DNA from: Helcococcus bovis
GTDB lineage: Bacteria; Bacillota; Clostridia; Tissierellales; Peptoniphilaceae
DNA length: 64,000 nt
Direction: 5' to 3' (one strand)
Assembly (NCBI RefSeq): GCF_046035435.1
Contig: NZ_JBFNFH010000008.1
Made by a program: the position numbers and the translations under genes. The first letter of the stretch is position 1. Every line of letters starts with the position of its first letter. Below the pieces are notes generated by a model. It saw nothing but the letters and a program-made list of their open reading frames with translations, was not told the DNA's origin and made no database searches. Positions 36,916 through 45,144 of the stretch are shown here, piece after piece.

Positions 36916-37908
36916 TTGAAAAATGTAGTGACTTTAGGGGAAATAATGATGAGACTATCCACGACAGGATTTGATAGATTTGTAGGAGCGAATAATTTAG
37001 AAATTCACTATGGTGGTGGAGAAGCGAATGTTGCAATAGGATTATCTAATTTTGGACACAACACAAAATTTGTAACAAAATTGCCTTTGAATGATTGGGG
37101 AAAATCAGCGATTAATATTTTGAAGTATTATGGAGTTGATACTTCAAATATTATTAGAGGTGGAGATAGAATAGGTGTGTATTATGTTGAACCTGGGGTT
37201 TCTATGAGATCTTCAAAAGTTATATATGATAGAAAAAATTCTTCATTTTCAAAATCGAATTTAGAAGAATATGATTTTAATTATATCTTTAAAAATTGTG
37301 ACTTATTTAATATATCAGGAATAACAGCTGCTATTTCAAAAGAATGTCAAGAATTGACAAAATTTGCTATAAAGAAAGCGAAAGAAAATGGTTGTTTAGT
37401 AAGTTATGATTACAATTATAGAAAAATGCTTTGGGAGAGAGAAGAAAGTATTAAATTTTTAGAAGATATATTACCAGATGTTGATATTTTAATTGGTTAT
37501 ATTCCTAAAGGTGTTGATTGGGAAACTAACGAAGTGGACTTAGATGAAGTAAAGAAAGGATTTGAGGAGCTTAAACAATCATATGGTATTAAATTAATTA
37601 CAAGCACGATAAGAGAGTCAGAATCAGCTTCAGACAATAAGTTGTACGCACTTTTATATGATGGAAATGATTTATTAGTTTCAAAAAAACATAATATCAG
37701 GATTGCAAATAGGATTGGTGCTGGTGATGCCTATACAGCAGGATTTTTATCAGAATATTTACATAATTCATCAAGTAGAGATATATTAGAATTTGCAACA
37801 GCGTGTTCTTCGTTTAAGCATACTGTAATGGAAGATTATAATATTTGTACAAGAGATGAAATATTAAAAATTTCAAAAGGGGACGCTTCTGGAAAAGTTG
37901 AAAGATAA
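36916..37908 (+). CDS. kdgK: 2-keto-3-deoxygluconate kinase
   Basis: A 330-residue PfkB-family sugar kinase giving KDPG from KDG. It starts at TTG 36916 with SD GGAGG. It has TLGEIMMRLST, the substrate loop YGGGEANVAIGLSNFG, SYDYNYRKMLW, and the C-terminal PfkB signature NRIGAGDAYTAGF with the catalytic Asp. It is followed by a clear terminator, so it is monocistronic. Together with kdgA and the dhuD-dhuI operon it forms the full route from unsaturated uronate to central metabolism. Confidence 0.92.
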   Translation: MKNVVTLGEIMMRLSTTGFDRFVGANNLEIHYGGGEANVAIGLSNFGHNTKFVTKLPLNDWGKSAINILKYYGVDTSNIIRGGDRIGVYYVEPGVSMRSSKVIYDRKNSSFSKSNLEEYDFNYIFKNCDLFNISGITAAISKECQELTKFAIKKAKENGCLVSYDYNYRKMLWEREESIKFLEDILPDVDILIGYIPKGVDWETNEVDLDEVKKGFEELKQSYGIKLITSTIRESESASDNKLYALLYDGNDLLVSKKHNIRIANRIGAGDAYTAGFLSEYLHNSSSRDILEFATACSSFKHTVMEDYNICTRDEILKISKGDASGKVER

Positions 37909-37912
37909 TAAG

Positions 37913-37948
37913 ATAGATTTAGTCGTAATTGGCTAAATCTATTTTTTG
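37913..37948 (+). terminator. Terminator of kdgK
   Basis: ATAGATTTAG (37913-37922) pairs with CTAAATCTAT (37933-37942), followed by TTTTTG. Confidence 0.8.
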
Positions 37949-37994
37949 TTGTGTTATAATAATATAAAATCATACTTTTTATAAAGGAGAAATT

Positions 37995-38270
37995 ATGTTT
38001 AAGAATAAAGTACAAAAGTTATTTTTGATATTTTTTGGAATGACATTAATAACAGGTATCATATTGTATATATCAAAAACTAAATATCCAGAAACGCTTT
38101 TTAGCATTTTGGGAAGTTTATTAATTTTATTTCTTGCAGTAGCACTAATTTTTCTTGCGATTTACTCATTTATTGATATTAAGGAAAAGATAAATAATAA
38201 AGATTACATTGGTATAATTATTTGGATTGTTTTTATAATTGTTATTGTGCTATATAAGATATTTTTGTAA
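37995..38270 (+). CDS. Small three-span membrane protein, unknown
   Basis: A 91-residue hydrophobic protein with spans at about 8-27, 35-58 and 71-90 and a short charged loop DIKEKINNKDY. SD AAAGGAG lies before the ATG. I recognise no family. It lies 139 bases before the SIR2 gene. A copy of the 18-base repeat TTTTTGTAAAGTGTAATT overlaps its stop codon, and a second follows, so the spacer may be regulatory. Whether it belongs with the SIR2 gene is unknown. Confidence 0.6.
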   Translation: MFKNKVQKLFLIFFGMTLITGIILYISKTKYPETLFSILGSLLILFLAVALIFLAIYSFIDIKEKINNKDYIGIIIWIVFIIVIVLYKIFL

Positions 38271-38368
38271 AGTGTAATTTATAAAAAATGCAATATGATA
38301 ATTTTTGTAAAGTGTAATTAACAAAAAACAATTTTTAATGAATTGTGTAAAATATACTTTACAAAAAC
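38262..38368. repeat. Two direct and one inverted copy of a TTTTTGTAAAGTGTA motif
   Basis: TTTTTGTAAAGTGTAATT occurs at 38262-38279 and 38302-38319, exactly 40 bases apart. The inverted form ATACTTTACAAAAA occurs at 38354-38367. The direct copies and inverted copy can form alternative hairpins, or may be operator sites for the SIR2 gene starting at 38410. Confidence 0.5.
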
Positions 38369-38409
38369 ATTATCGACTGTCTACTTGAAGAATAGGAAAT
38401 GGAGAATAT

Positions 38410-41400
38410 ATGAATTTACATGGCATAGAAATCCCTAATAAAATAATAGATGCATTGAGAGATGATAAGCTTGTAATATTTGCTGGAGCAGGAGTGTCGG
38501 TTGATGCCCCTACAAATTTACCAAGCTTTAATAATTTAGTTGAATTTTTTTCAAAGGGAAGGTTTAAAAATTTTATAACTTATGATGATAGTTTTAATCA
38601 AAATGATCAATATTTGGGAAAAATTGAAAATGAAAATGCCCTTGTTCATACAAGTGTCGCAGATATGTTTTCAAGGGATGATCTACAATTTAATAATTGG
38701 CATAAAGCCTTAGTTGACCTATTTGGAAGACGTAAGAAAATTAAGATTGTAACTACAAATTATGATAAAATGTTTGAAAAAGTTTGTGGAGAAAAAGGGC
38801 TTAATGTTAATGTTTATTCAAATCCTGCATTGCCATATGGAGATGATTTTAGTGGAATCGTGCATATACACGGAATTGTAGATGATCCTAAAAATATTGT
38901 AATTACGGATAAGGATTTTGGAAAAGTATATATGTATCATTCAAATGTGACAAAATTTTTATCAGATTTATTTAATTCGGAATATGTAGTATTATTTGTT
39001 GGATATAGCTATAATGATTTGATTATGCGATATTTTACAAGAGCAATCCCTGATTTAGATGAATCAAAGAGATTCATATTTATTGAGGAAAGTCTTGTAG
39101 GTACAGTATCTTCATTAGGAGTTACACCAATTTTACATAAAGATGGTGATTATGAAACTGTGTATAAAGCTATAAGTAAGATTATAGAGTTTATAAACAG
39201 AGATGCATTTTCTTGGGAAAGTAGAATTACAGAAATTTCAAGCTCGAATCCAAGTTTTTTGGATCTTCAAACTGATGAGGAATTAAAACATATTTTAAAT
39301 GATATTCATTTAATGGATAAGTTTTTGAAAAATGTAAATAATTTGGGGTGGTTAATTTATTTTAACTATAAGGGTTATTTATCTAATTTATTTAAGAATG
39401 AAGAATTTACAGATTTTGACTATATTTTTGGTAAATGGATTTTGAGAAATTTCATGGGGAAAGATTTTGACGAATTTAAGTATCTATGTGTTAAAAATAA
39501 TTTTAAACTAAATCTACATTTTCAAAAGATGATTATTGATGAATTTGAAAATATAAGTGAAGATAAAATTGAACAACTTTTATCTTTTACTAAATTGGAA
39601 AAAATGGATATTTCAATTATTGAAAAAATAGCAGAAAGATTATCGAAAACAAAATTAGAATATTATAAATTAAAGGTATTTAAAAATCTGATCAAATTTA
39701 ACTATGATTATAGAAAACTTTCTAATTTTTTAGAAAAAGATGGTGGAAATAAGCAAATAGAGATAAATGCAACTACTTTTGCTGGTAAAAATACGATCCT
39801 TAAATATTGGAAATTATTTTCAGATTTTTCAGATGAATATTTGATAGACTTGTTGTATTTTATGACAAATCAAATAGTTAATTTATACAATAAAAAGCCT
39901 TTAGGCAGCATAGATCTAACTTTTTCAATTTTTGACGTATTTAAAAATGAAGATGTTAATACTGAAATTGATGCGTATATAAATGTTATGAAGCAAATTG
40001 CTACTAAGTTGAAAGATATTTGTGAGTTAAATATTTGGATTAAAAGATATGAAAAATCATATATAACGATTCTTAGAAGAATGAGTTCATATGCTTATAT
40101 ACTTAGAAATAAAGAAGATCTATTTAGTTTATTTGATGATAGTAGGAAATTGTATGATTGGGAAAAAGAGGAAATTGCTTATTTAATTAAGAAATTTAAT
40201 CCAAACGGTGACCATGAATATTTAAGTAAATATGAAAATAATACAAGAGGGATAAGAAATATTACAAAAATTGATTTAGAATCTAACATTGCTGAAAATA
40301 TCAAATATATCCTAAATTATGAAGGAACAAATAAATCCAGAATGTCAATATTAAAAGATATATCAGAAATTTCTATTAAAAATTATGATTTTGCAATGAA
40401 TGTTATAGATGTTCTAATATCTGAAGATAAGTTAAATTCTGATATTTGGGACTATTTAATTAAGGGATTGAGTGAAAATGAGAATGTATTAACTAAGCTT
40501 GACGATGTTTTGAAAAAGTTTGATGATGCTAAAATTCTTAAAGAACAAACATATATTTTATCTTTATTTGTAAAAAGAATTATTGAAAAAAATGATTTTG
40601 AAAAATATAAGGATAAAATTTATATTTTGGTAGAATTTTTAATAAAGTTGATACAAAATGCTAAAAACTACAATCCTAATAAACTATTGGCATGGTCTGA
40701 TATTACATTTAATTCTTCTTATGGGGTAATTGCACATTGTTATATAAGAATTACTCAAAAAAATTATGAATTTAATCTAAATAATGAAGAAGTAAAATTA
40801 TTTATGGAGAAAAATATTCTTTCTTTACTTAATAATATTGAAGCTAAGGATTCAAAATTTGTGATAATTGGTAATTTGTCAATTCTTTATACAATAGATA
40901 AAGATTGGACTTGTGAGAATTTGGTTGATATATTTAGCAGTAAAAATTCTACGGAATTTGAAATTGCATGGAAGGGATTTTTGACATTTTCACGTATATA
41001 TCCTGAAATTTCAATTTTGATGGATGAAAATTTTCAATCTGCTATCAGAAGAATTAGTGAATTAAAGGATTTGAAATATTATCGAGAATTTGTAAAATCT
41101 TATTCTAAACATATGTTAAATATAACTGATAATCCACTAGATAATTATATTCCAAATATATTTTTATTAAAAAAAGAGGATGTAACTGTATTTTATAATG
41201 TTTTAGTAAATTATTTACGTGAAAATAGTGAAGAAAATAAATTGATTATGTGGGAAGTTTGGATTAGAGAGTTTATTTTTAATAGATTAAATAATCTGCC
41301 TACAAAATTGAAATCGGACGAATTGGAATTTATTATTCAAATATTGATAAATATTTCTGATAAATCTGATGCTTATCAATTATTTAATACTTTACCAAAA

Positions 41401-41634
41401 TATGAAAAACAAAAATTTGATTTCATATTGGATATGGATCTTTATGATTATGTAAAAAGTTATCCTAAATCAATGAATTACTTGATAACTTTTATTACAG
41501 ATGTTTTTGTAATTCAAAAGAAAAAAACACCTGACAGAAGAGTTTTAGATAAAGTTAAGGAAATTTCTTTAATGTATGGAAAACTAGATTTACAAGATAA
41601 TTTTGTTTATAATAGTAAAATATTAGGAATTTAG
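38410..41634 (+). CDS. SIR2-domain large protein, candidate anti-phage NADase
   Basis: A 1074-residue soluble protein. Residues about 14-250 are a SIR2-like NAD-binding domain: FAGAGVS (24-30), TTNYDK with Asn117, HIHG with His154, and FVGYSYND near 196. Asn and His are the residues needed for NAD hydrolysis in defence sirtuins such as ThsA and DSR proteins. The remaining 800 residues are helical, repeat-like and rich in Lys, Ile and Asn, resembling the long C-terminal sensor regions of single-gene SIR2 systems (DUF4020-like), though I cannot confirm that family. SD GGAGA precedes the ATG. It lies 13 bases before a TtcA-like gene. The natural reading is abortive-infection NAD depletion triggered by phage; this is inference. 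Confidence 0.75.
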   Translation: MNLHGIEIPNKIIDALRDDKLVIFAGAGVSVDAPTNLPSFNNLVEFFSKGRFKNFITYDDSFNQNDQYLGKIENENALVHTSVADMFSRDDLQFNNWHKALVDLFGRRKKIKIVTTNYDKMFEKVCGEKGLNVNVYSNPALPYGDDFSGIVHIHGIVDDPKNIVITDKDFGKVYMYHSNVTKFLSDLFNSEYVVLFVGYSYNDLIMRYFTRAIPDLDESKRFIFIEESLVGTVSSLGVTPILHKDGDYETVYKAISKIIEFINRDAFSWESRITEISSSNPSFLDLQTDEELKHILNDIHLMDKFLKNVNNLGWLIYFNYKGYLSNLFKNEEFTDFDYIFGKWILRNFMGKDFDEFKYLCVKNNFKLNLHFQKMIIDEFENISEDKIEQLLSFTKLEKMDISIIEKIAERLSKTKLEYYKLKVFKNLIKFNYDYRKLSNFLEKDGGNKQIEINATTFAGKNTILKYWKLFSDFSDEYLIDLLYFMTNQIVNLYNKKPLGSIDLTFSIFDVFKNEDVNTEIDAYINVMKQIATKLKDICELNIWIKRYEKSYITILRRMSSYAYILRNKEDLFSLFDDSRKLYDWEKEEIAYLIKKFNPNGDHEYLSKYENNTRGIRNITKIDLESNIAENIKYILNYEGTNKSRMSILKDISEISIKNYDFAMNVIDVLISEDKLNSDIWDYLIKGLSENENVLTKLDDVLKKFDDAKILKEQTYILSLFVKRIIEKNDFEKYKDKIYILVEFLIKLIQNAKNYNPNKLLAWSDITFNSSYGVIAHCYIRITQKNYEFNLNNEEVKLFMEKNILSLLNNIEAKDSKFVIIGNLSILYTIDKDWTCENLVDIFSSKNSTEFEIAWKGFLTFSRIYPEISILMDENFQSAIRRISELKDLKYYREFVKSYSKHMLNITDNPLDNYIPNIFLLKKEDVTVFYNVLVNYLRENSEENKLIMWEVWIREFIFNRLNNLPTKLKSDELEFIIQILINISDKSDAYQLFNTLPKYEKQKFDFILDMDLYDYVKSYPKSMNYLITFITDVFVIQKKKTPDRRVLDKVKEISLMYGKLDLQDNFVYNSKILGI

Positions 41635-41647
41635 TAAAGGGAGAATT

Positions 41648-42484
41648 ATGGATAAATCACACTTAGAAAATGCGATTTCCTTAAAAGAAATTGAAAGATC
41701 TATTCAAAAAAAATACAAGATAGAGACTTTTTCAAAGTTTTTGAAAGCGCTAGATGAATATAAATTAATAGAAGATGGTGATAAAATAGCAGTAGGAATG
41801 AGTGGTGGAAAAGATTCACTTCTTTTAGCAAAAATGCTTCAAATGCTTCAAAGATTTTCAAGGGTTAAATTTGAAGTTGAATATATTGCGATGGATCCTG
41901 GATTTAGACCAAATGATAGGAAAAAATTAGAAGAAATTTGTGAATATTTGGAAATTCCGGTTAAAGTTTTTGAAACTAATATATTTGATGTGGTTTCAGA
42001 GGTTGCGAAGGACAGTCCTTGTTATCTGTGTGCTAGGATGAGGAGGGGAAGTTTATATAGTAAGGCTAAAGAATTAGGTTGTAATAAACTTGCATTGGGA
42101 CATCACTTTAATGATGTGATTGAAACAATCATGCTAAATGTTTTATGGGCTGGAGCATATAGATCAATGCTTCCTAAAATAAAAAGTCAAAATTTTGAAG
42201 GACTTGAGCTTATTAGACCGTTATATTTTGTTGAAGAAAGAGATATCATTAGATGGATTAATAATGCAGGAATTGTGCCGATGGATGAAGCTTGTCCTAT
42301 TACAAAAAAAGAAAAAGATAGCCAAAGGGCAAATATCAAAGACCTTATAGAAAATATGAAAAAGACAAATCCAAATGTTGAAAAATCAATTTTTAAATCT
42401 GCTGAAAATGTCGGTATCAAAGCGATTTTGGGCTATATAGATGATGGGGAAAGACATTCATTCTTAGATGAATATGAAAAATAG
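41648..42484 (+). CDS. TtcA-like PP-loop ATPase, probable tRNA thiolation
   Basis: A 278-residue adenylating enzyme. It has the PP-loop MSGGKDS (51-57), a CYLC motif (Cys125, Cys128) in KDSPCYLCARMRRGSLY, and ALGHHFNDVIETIMLN, all typical of the TtcA/TtuA tRNA 2-thiolation family that uses an iron-sulfur centre. A third Cys lies in DEACPIT. It is 13 bases downstream of the SIR2 gene and shares its transcript, but the family is housekeeping and broadly distributed. The exact thiolated base cannot be assigned. Confidence 0.8.
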   Translation: MDKSHLENAISLKEIERSIQKKYKIETFSKFLKALDEYKLIEDGDKIAVGMSGGKDSLLLAKMLQMLQRFSRVKFEVEYIAMDPGFRPNDRKKLEEICEYLEIPVKVFETNIFDVVSEVAKDSPCYLCARMRRGSLYSKAKELGCNKLALGHHFNDVIETIMLNVLWAGAYRSMLPKIKSQNFEGLELIRPLYFVEERDIIRWINNAGIVPMDEACPITKKEKDSQRANIKDLIENMKKTNPNVEKSIFKSAENVGIKAILGYIDDGERHSFLDEYEK

Positions 42485-42490
42485 ATATAA

Positions 42491-42534
42491 AAAACTGCGA
42501 TGAAATTACTTATAGTTATTTCTTCGCAGTTTTT
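42491..42534. terminator. Bidirectional terminator between the TtcA-like and Dps genes
   Basis: AAAACTGCGA (42491-42500) pairs with TCGCAGTTTT (42524-42533), with A and T runs on both sides. The genes are convergent. Confidence 0.75.
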
Positions 42535-42555
42535 ATTTATTTAATTATTTAACTA

Positions 42556-42990
42556 TTATTTTAAGTTTTTTAACATGCTTGATAAGAACCATTCATGTTT
42601 TAAGTAAGCTGTTGAATGATCTTCCATCATGTTTGCTACGTAGAAGTTACCTTCTTCGTCAGCTGATTCTCTTACTTCTAAAGCGAATTTATTCATTTCT
42701 TTTACATATTCTAATGCTAATTCAATAGCTTCTCTATCTGTAAATGATCTTTGTTCTAAATCTTCTAATGTTGTTTCTTCAACATATTCTTTCATTGATG
42801 ATAGAGGAGTTGTACCTTGCATTTTTAATAGTTCTGCAACTTCATCTATATATTCAAATCCTTCATCGTAAAGTACTTCTAAATATTCATGTACTTGTTT
42901 GAATTGGCTACCTTCTAGGTTCCAGTGTAAGTTGTGTAATTTTACGTTTCCAAATGCTAAATTTGCTAAATATGTGTTTAATTTTTTCAT
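42556..42990 (-). CDS. dps: Dps/ferritin-like DNA-binding stress protein
   Basis: A 144-residue four-helix protein of the Dps family. It has the ferroxidase ligand pattern of Dps: KLHNLHWNLEGSQFKQVHEYLEVLYDEGFEYIDEVAE, with the two His, Asp and Glu positions, and a C-terminal helix HEWFLSSML. It is expected to store iron and protect DNA during oxidative stress. SD AGAGG lies before the ATG. It is monocistronic. No PerR-type box was recognised in the 116 bases upstream. Confidence 0.88.
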   Translation of the reverse strand: MKKLNTYLANLAFGNVKLHNLHWNLEGSQFKQVHEYLEVLYDEGFEYIDEVAELLKMQGTTPLSSMKEYVEETTLEDLEQRSFTDREAIELALEYVKEMNKFALEVRESADEEGNFYVANMMEDHSTAYLKHEWFLSSMLKNLK

Positions 42991-43106
42991 AATTTATACC
43001 TCTTTCATAAAATTTTATTTAGGAATATTACCTACATTTTAATTATACCCAAATTAAAAATATTAAACAAATTTATGTTATAATAAATAAAAATATAGGA
43101 GTTAAT

Positions 43107-43547
43107 ATGATTATTATAATTTTGATAATATTTTTATCGATAGGAATTGTTTATAATTTAGTAAAATATGTAGATATTCAATATAGAACTGCAATAACAA
43201 AATCTAATTATATTTCATTTTTAATAATGGCGATATTATTATTTGTGGCTATAAGTTTTACAAGCTATAATTTTTATAATTATATTTTGGGAATATTGTT
43301 ATTATTATTTGCAATTTCGGGTATTATAAGTAAGGGATTTAATAGAAGAGGAATCATTACAACGGGAAATATAACTTTTTTAGCTAAATTTATAAGCTGG
43401 GATAAGGTTAAGACAATGGAATTAACTTATTTAAGTGATAATTATGTTGATCTGATTTTATCTACTGATACATTAGCTTTGAAACATAGATATCCTGAAG
43501 AATATGAGGAACTTTTATTAAAAATAAAGAAGGAATTAAAACTATAG
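43107..43547 (+). CDS. Membrane protein with C-terminal cytoplasmic domain (DUF5673-like)
   Basis: A 146-residue protein with hydrophobic spans at about 1-20, 34-52 and 57-77, then a soluble tail (KGFNRRGIITTGNITFLAKFISWDKVKTMEL). The Trp-Asp-Lys segment after a Gly-rich turn resembles PH-like membrane domains such as DUF5673. Function unknown. It lies nine bases before the glutaredoxin-like gene, with SD GGAG. Confidence 0.65.
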   Translation: MIIIILIIFLSIGIVYNLVKYVDIQYRTAITKSNYISFLIMAILLFVAISFTSYNFYNYILGILLLLFAISGIISKGFNRRGIITTGNITFLAKFISWDKVKTMELTYLSDNYVDLILSTDTLALKHRYPEEYEELLLKIKKELKL

Positions 43548-43555
43548 GAGGAATT

Positions 43556-43858
43556 ATGAAATTTTATGGAACAATGATTTGTGGAGATACAATTCATGCT
43601 GATAAAGTGTTAAGAAAAAATAAAATAGAGGTAGAATACATCGACATTACTGCTAAAACAAGATTTATGAAAGAATTTTTAGCATTAAGAGATTCAAGAA
43701 GTGAATTTGATCAAGCTAAAGCTGATGGTAAAATTGGGATACCAGCATTCTTACTTGATGATGGTACAATTGAATTTGATGTATACAATTTAGAAGGTGT
43801 TACAGAAAAACTTGATGAAGATAAGGAAGATGAAGCACCTCAAATGTGTGGATTTTAA
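43556..43858 (+). CDS. Glutaredoxin-like protein with single active-site cysteine
   Basis: A 100-residue thioredoxin-fold protein: MKFYGTMICGDTIHADKVLRKNKIEVEYIDIT, then GIPAFLLDDGTIEFD with the cis-Pro, and a C-terminal QMCGF. Cys9 stands where a CxxC would be, giving CGDT, so it has a single cysteine at the site. A second Cys lies at the tail (98). The short length and acidic tail are typical of a Firmicute glutaredoxin-related family. Redox function is inferred from fold only. Confidence 0.7.
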   Translation: MKFYGTMICGDTIHADKVLRKNKIEVEYIDITAKTRFMKEFLALRDSRSEFDQAKADGKIGIPAFLLDDGTIEFDVYNLEGVTEKLDEDKEDEAPQMCGF

Positions 43859-43865
43859 ATTAAGC

Positions 43866-43911
43866 GGAGCTCCTCAAAGTTGGGTTTTAAGTGCCAACTT
43901 TGAGGAGCTCC
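43866..43911. terminator. Perfect 18-bp hairpin after the glutaredoxin-like gene
   Basis: GGAGCTCCTCAAAGTTGG (43866-43883) pairs perfectly with 43894-43911. It has no T-run on the plus strand, so termination is possible but not certain. The end of the arm (GGAGCTCC) is itself palindromic. The remaining 43912-44046 interval holds only a 47-codon start-less frame. Confidence 0.5.
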
Positions 43912-44046
43912 ATTCATATTGTTACAAATTTTAGATTTTATGTGAAAAAACTAGATCTGAGCTTAACAAAAGAGATAATACTGAAAAAGTTGGGGTAGAT
44001 TTTGTTCTTTTTAAAGAAATCAATAGATTATTCCATAAATATCATA

Positions 44047-44096
44047 TTGACAATTTTTCTGAATCAGAATATAGTTAAATGGTAATGATTATCATT
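44047..44096 (+). promoter_or_regulatory. Promoter with Fur-family box
   Basis: TTGACA (44047-44052) and TATAGT (44070-44075) are spaced 17 bases. The 13-base palindrome AATGATTATCATT (44084-44096) overlaps the expected start. It matches the core of Fur/Zur boxes. This would repress the histidine-triad lipoprotein when metal is abundant. Confidence 0.75.
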
Positions 44097-44124
44097 TTAA
44101 AACATAAATGATGAGACAGGGGGA

Positions 44125-44937
44125 ATGATGAAAAAAATAAAATATATTTCTTTTTTAATATTTACTCTTATATTAATAGTAGGATGCTCTAATGATTCTC
44201 ATAAATTATCAGAAAATAAAACTAATAATCAAGAAAAGATTAAAGAACAAGAGCTATACATTAATGGCAAAAAGGAAAAAGTTAAAGTATTTAAAAATGT
44301 AAAAAAATATAATATAGAATATAGAGATAAATTATTTACTTTGGATGAGAAACAATATGAAGAATTAAATAAAGAAGGAAATAAATTACTTCTAACATTT
44401 GATAAAAAAATTATTGAAAATTTTGATCAAAATAATATAGATACATATAGAAAATATGGTACATTTTATCAAGTGTTATTAAAAGATGGAAATAGTTTAC
44501 AATTTTTTGATAAGCCAAGTGTCGGTAAAGAGGCAATAGGTGATGATATAAATTCAAGAATTGTCGGCGTTTATAAGCATGGGGATCACTGGCATGTAAA
44601 ATTAGATGATGGTAGTGAATATATTACAAATGACGATCCTACACAAATTATTCCTGACGTAAAAGTGGGAAAATATGAAGGAAGTCACGATGGTGAAGAA
44701 AAAAGTATTGATTTAAATAAAAAAGAAGATAAAAAAGATGCTTCTAAAAAAGGATTGAGTCTCATGAGATTCTATAAAATTGATGAATTAAAGGATAAGG
44801 GAATTGTTAAGGCATCAGTTCATGGGGATCATTGGCATTTATTTGACGCTAATGGTAAAGAGTATGTTACTCATGAAGATCCTAGAGGTAAATTAGAAGG
44901 GGTTAAAATAGAGGAATACTCCGGAAAAGATGAATAA
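44125..44937 (+). CDS. Histidine-triad-like lipoprotein, probable zinc binding
   Basis: A 270-residue lipoprotein with signal peptide and lipobox ending at Cys21 (IVGCSND). Two copies of HGDHWH (His152, 155, 157 and His233, 236, 238), each followed by an acidic YIT-N-DDP or YVTHEDP stretch, form histidine-triad repeats like those of streptococcal Pht proteins. The start at 44125 (MMKK) has SD GGGG; the next ATG is equally possible. It sits behind a Fur-family box, so a role in zinc or other metal scavenging at the surface is likely. It is monocistronic. Confidence 0.8.
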   Translation: MMKKIKYISFLIFTLILIVGCSNDSHKLSENKTNNQEKIKEQELYINGKKEKVKVFKNVKKYNIEYRDKLFTLDEKQYEELNKEGNKLLLTFDKKIIENFDQNNIDTYRKYGTFYQVLLKDGNSLQFFDKPSVGKEAIGDDINSRIVGVYKHGDHWHVKLDDGSEYITNDDPTQIIPDVKVGKYEGSHDGEEKSIDLNKKEDKKDASKKGLSLMRFYKIDELKDKGIVKASVHGDHWHLFDANGKEYVTHEDPRGKLEGVKIEEYSGKDE

Positions 44938-45144
44938 TTTGGAATAAAATGTAAAATATCCTGTTGCGTAATATTAAACTAAACAGATTGCTAAAAAGAT
45001 GGGTTAGCTCAGATTTTTAATATCATTATTAATAATATTATTAGCAATAGGATTTTTAAATTTTCAATTCTTATTTTGTTTTAATTAATAAGATTTGTAT
45101 TTTGTGTTAAAATAAAAGTATTAAAAGAAATATGGGAGTTAGAA

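Noticed and set aside
43935..44078. Open frame of 47 codons ending EINRLFHKYHIDNFSESEYS
   Set aside because: No start codon or SD, and it overlaps the lipoprotein promoter. It may be a gene relic but the family is not recognisable.
44938..45144. Structured RNA upstream of the first HAD gene
   Set aside because: ATTGCTAA/TTAGCAAT and AATAATATTATT repeats are present but short and AT-rich; no convincing fold.
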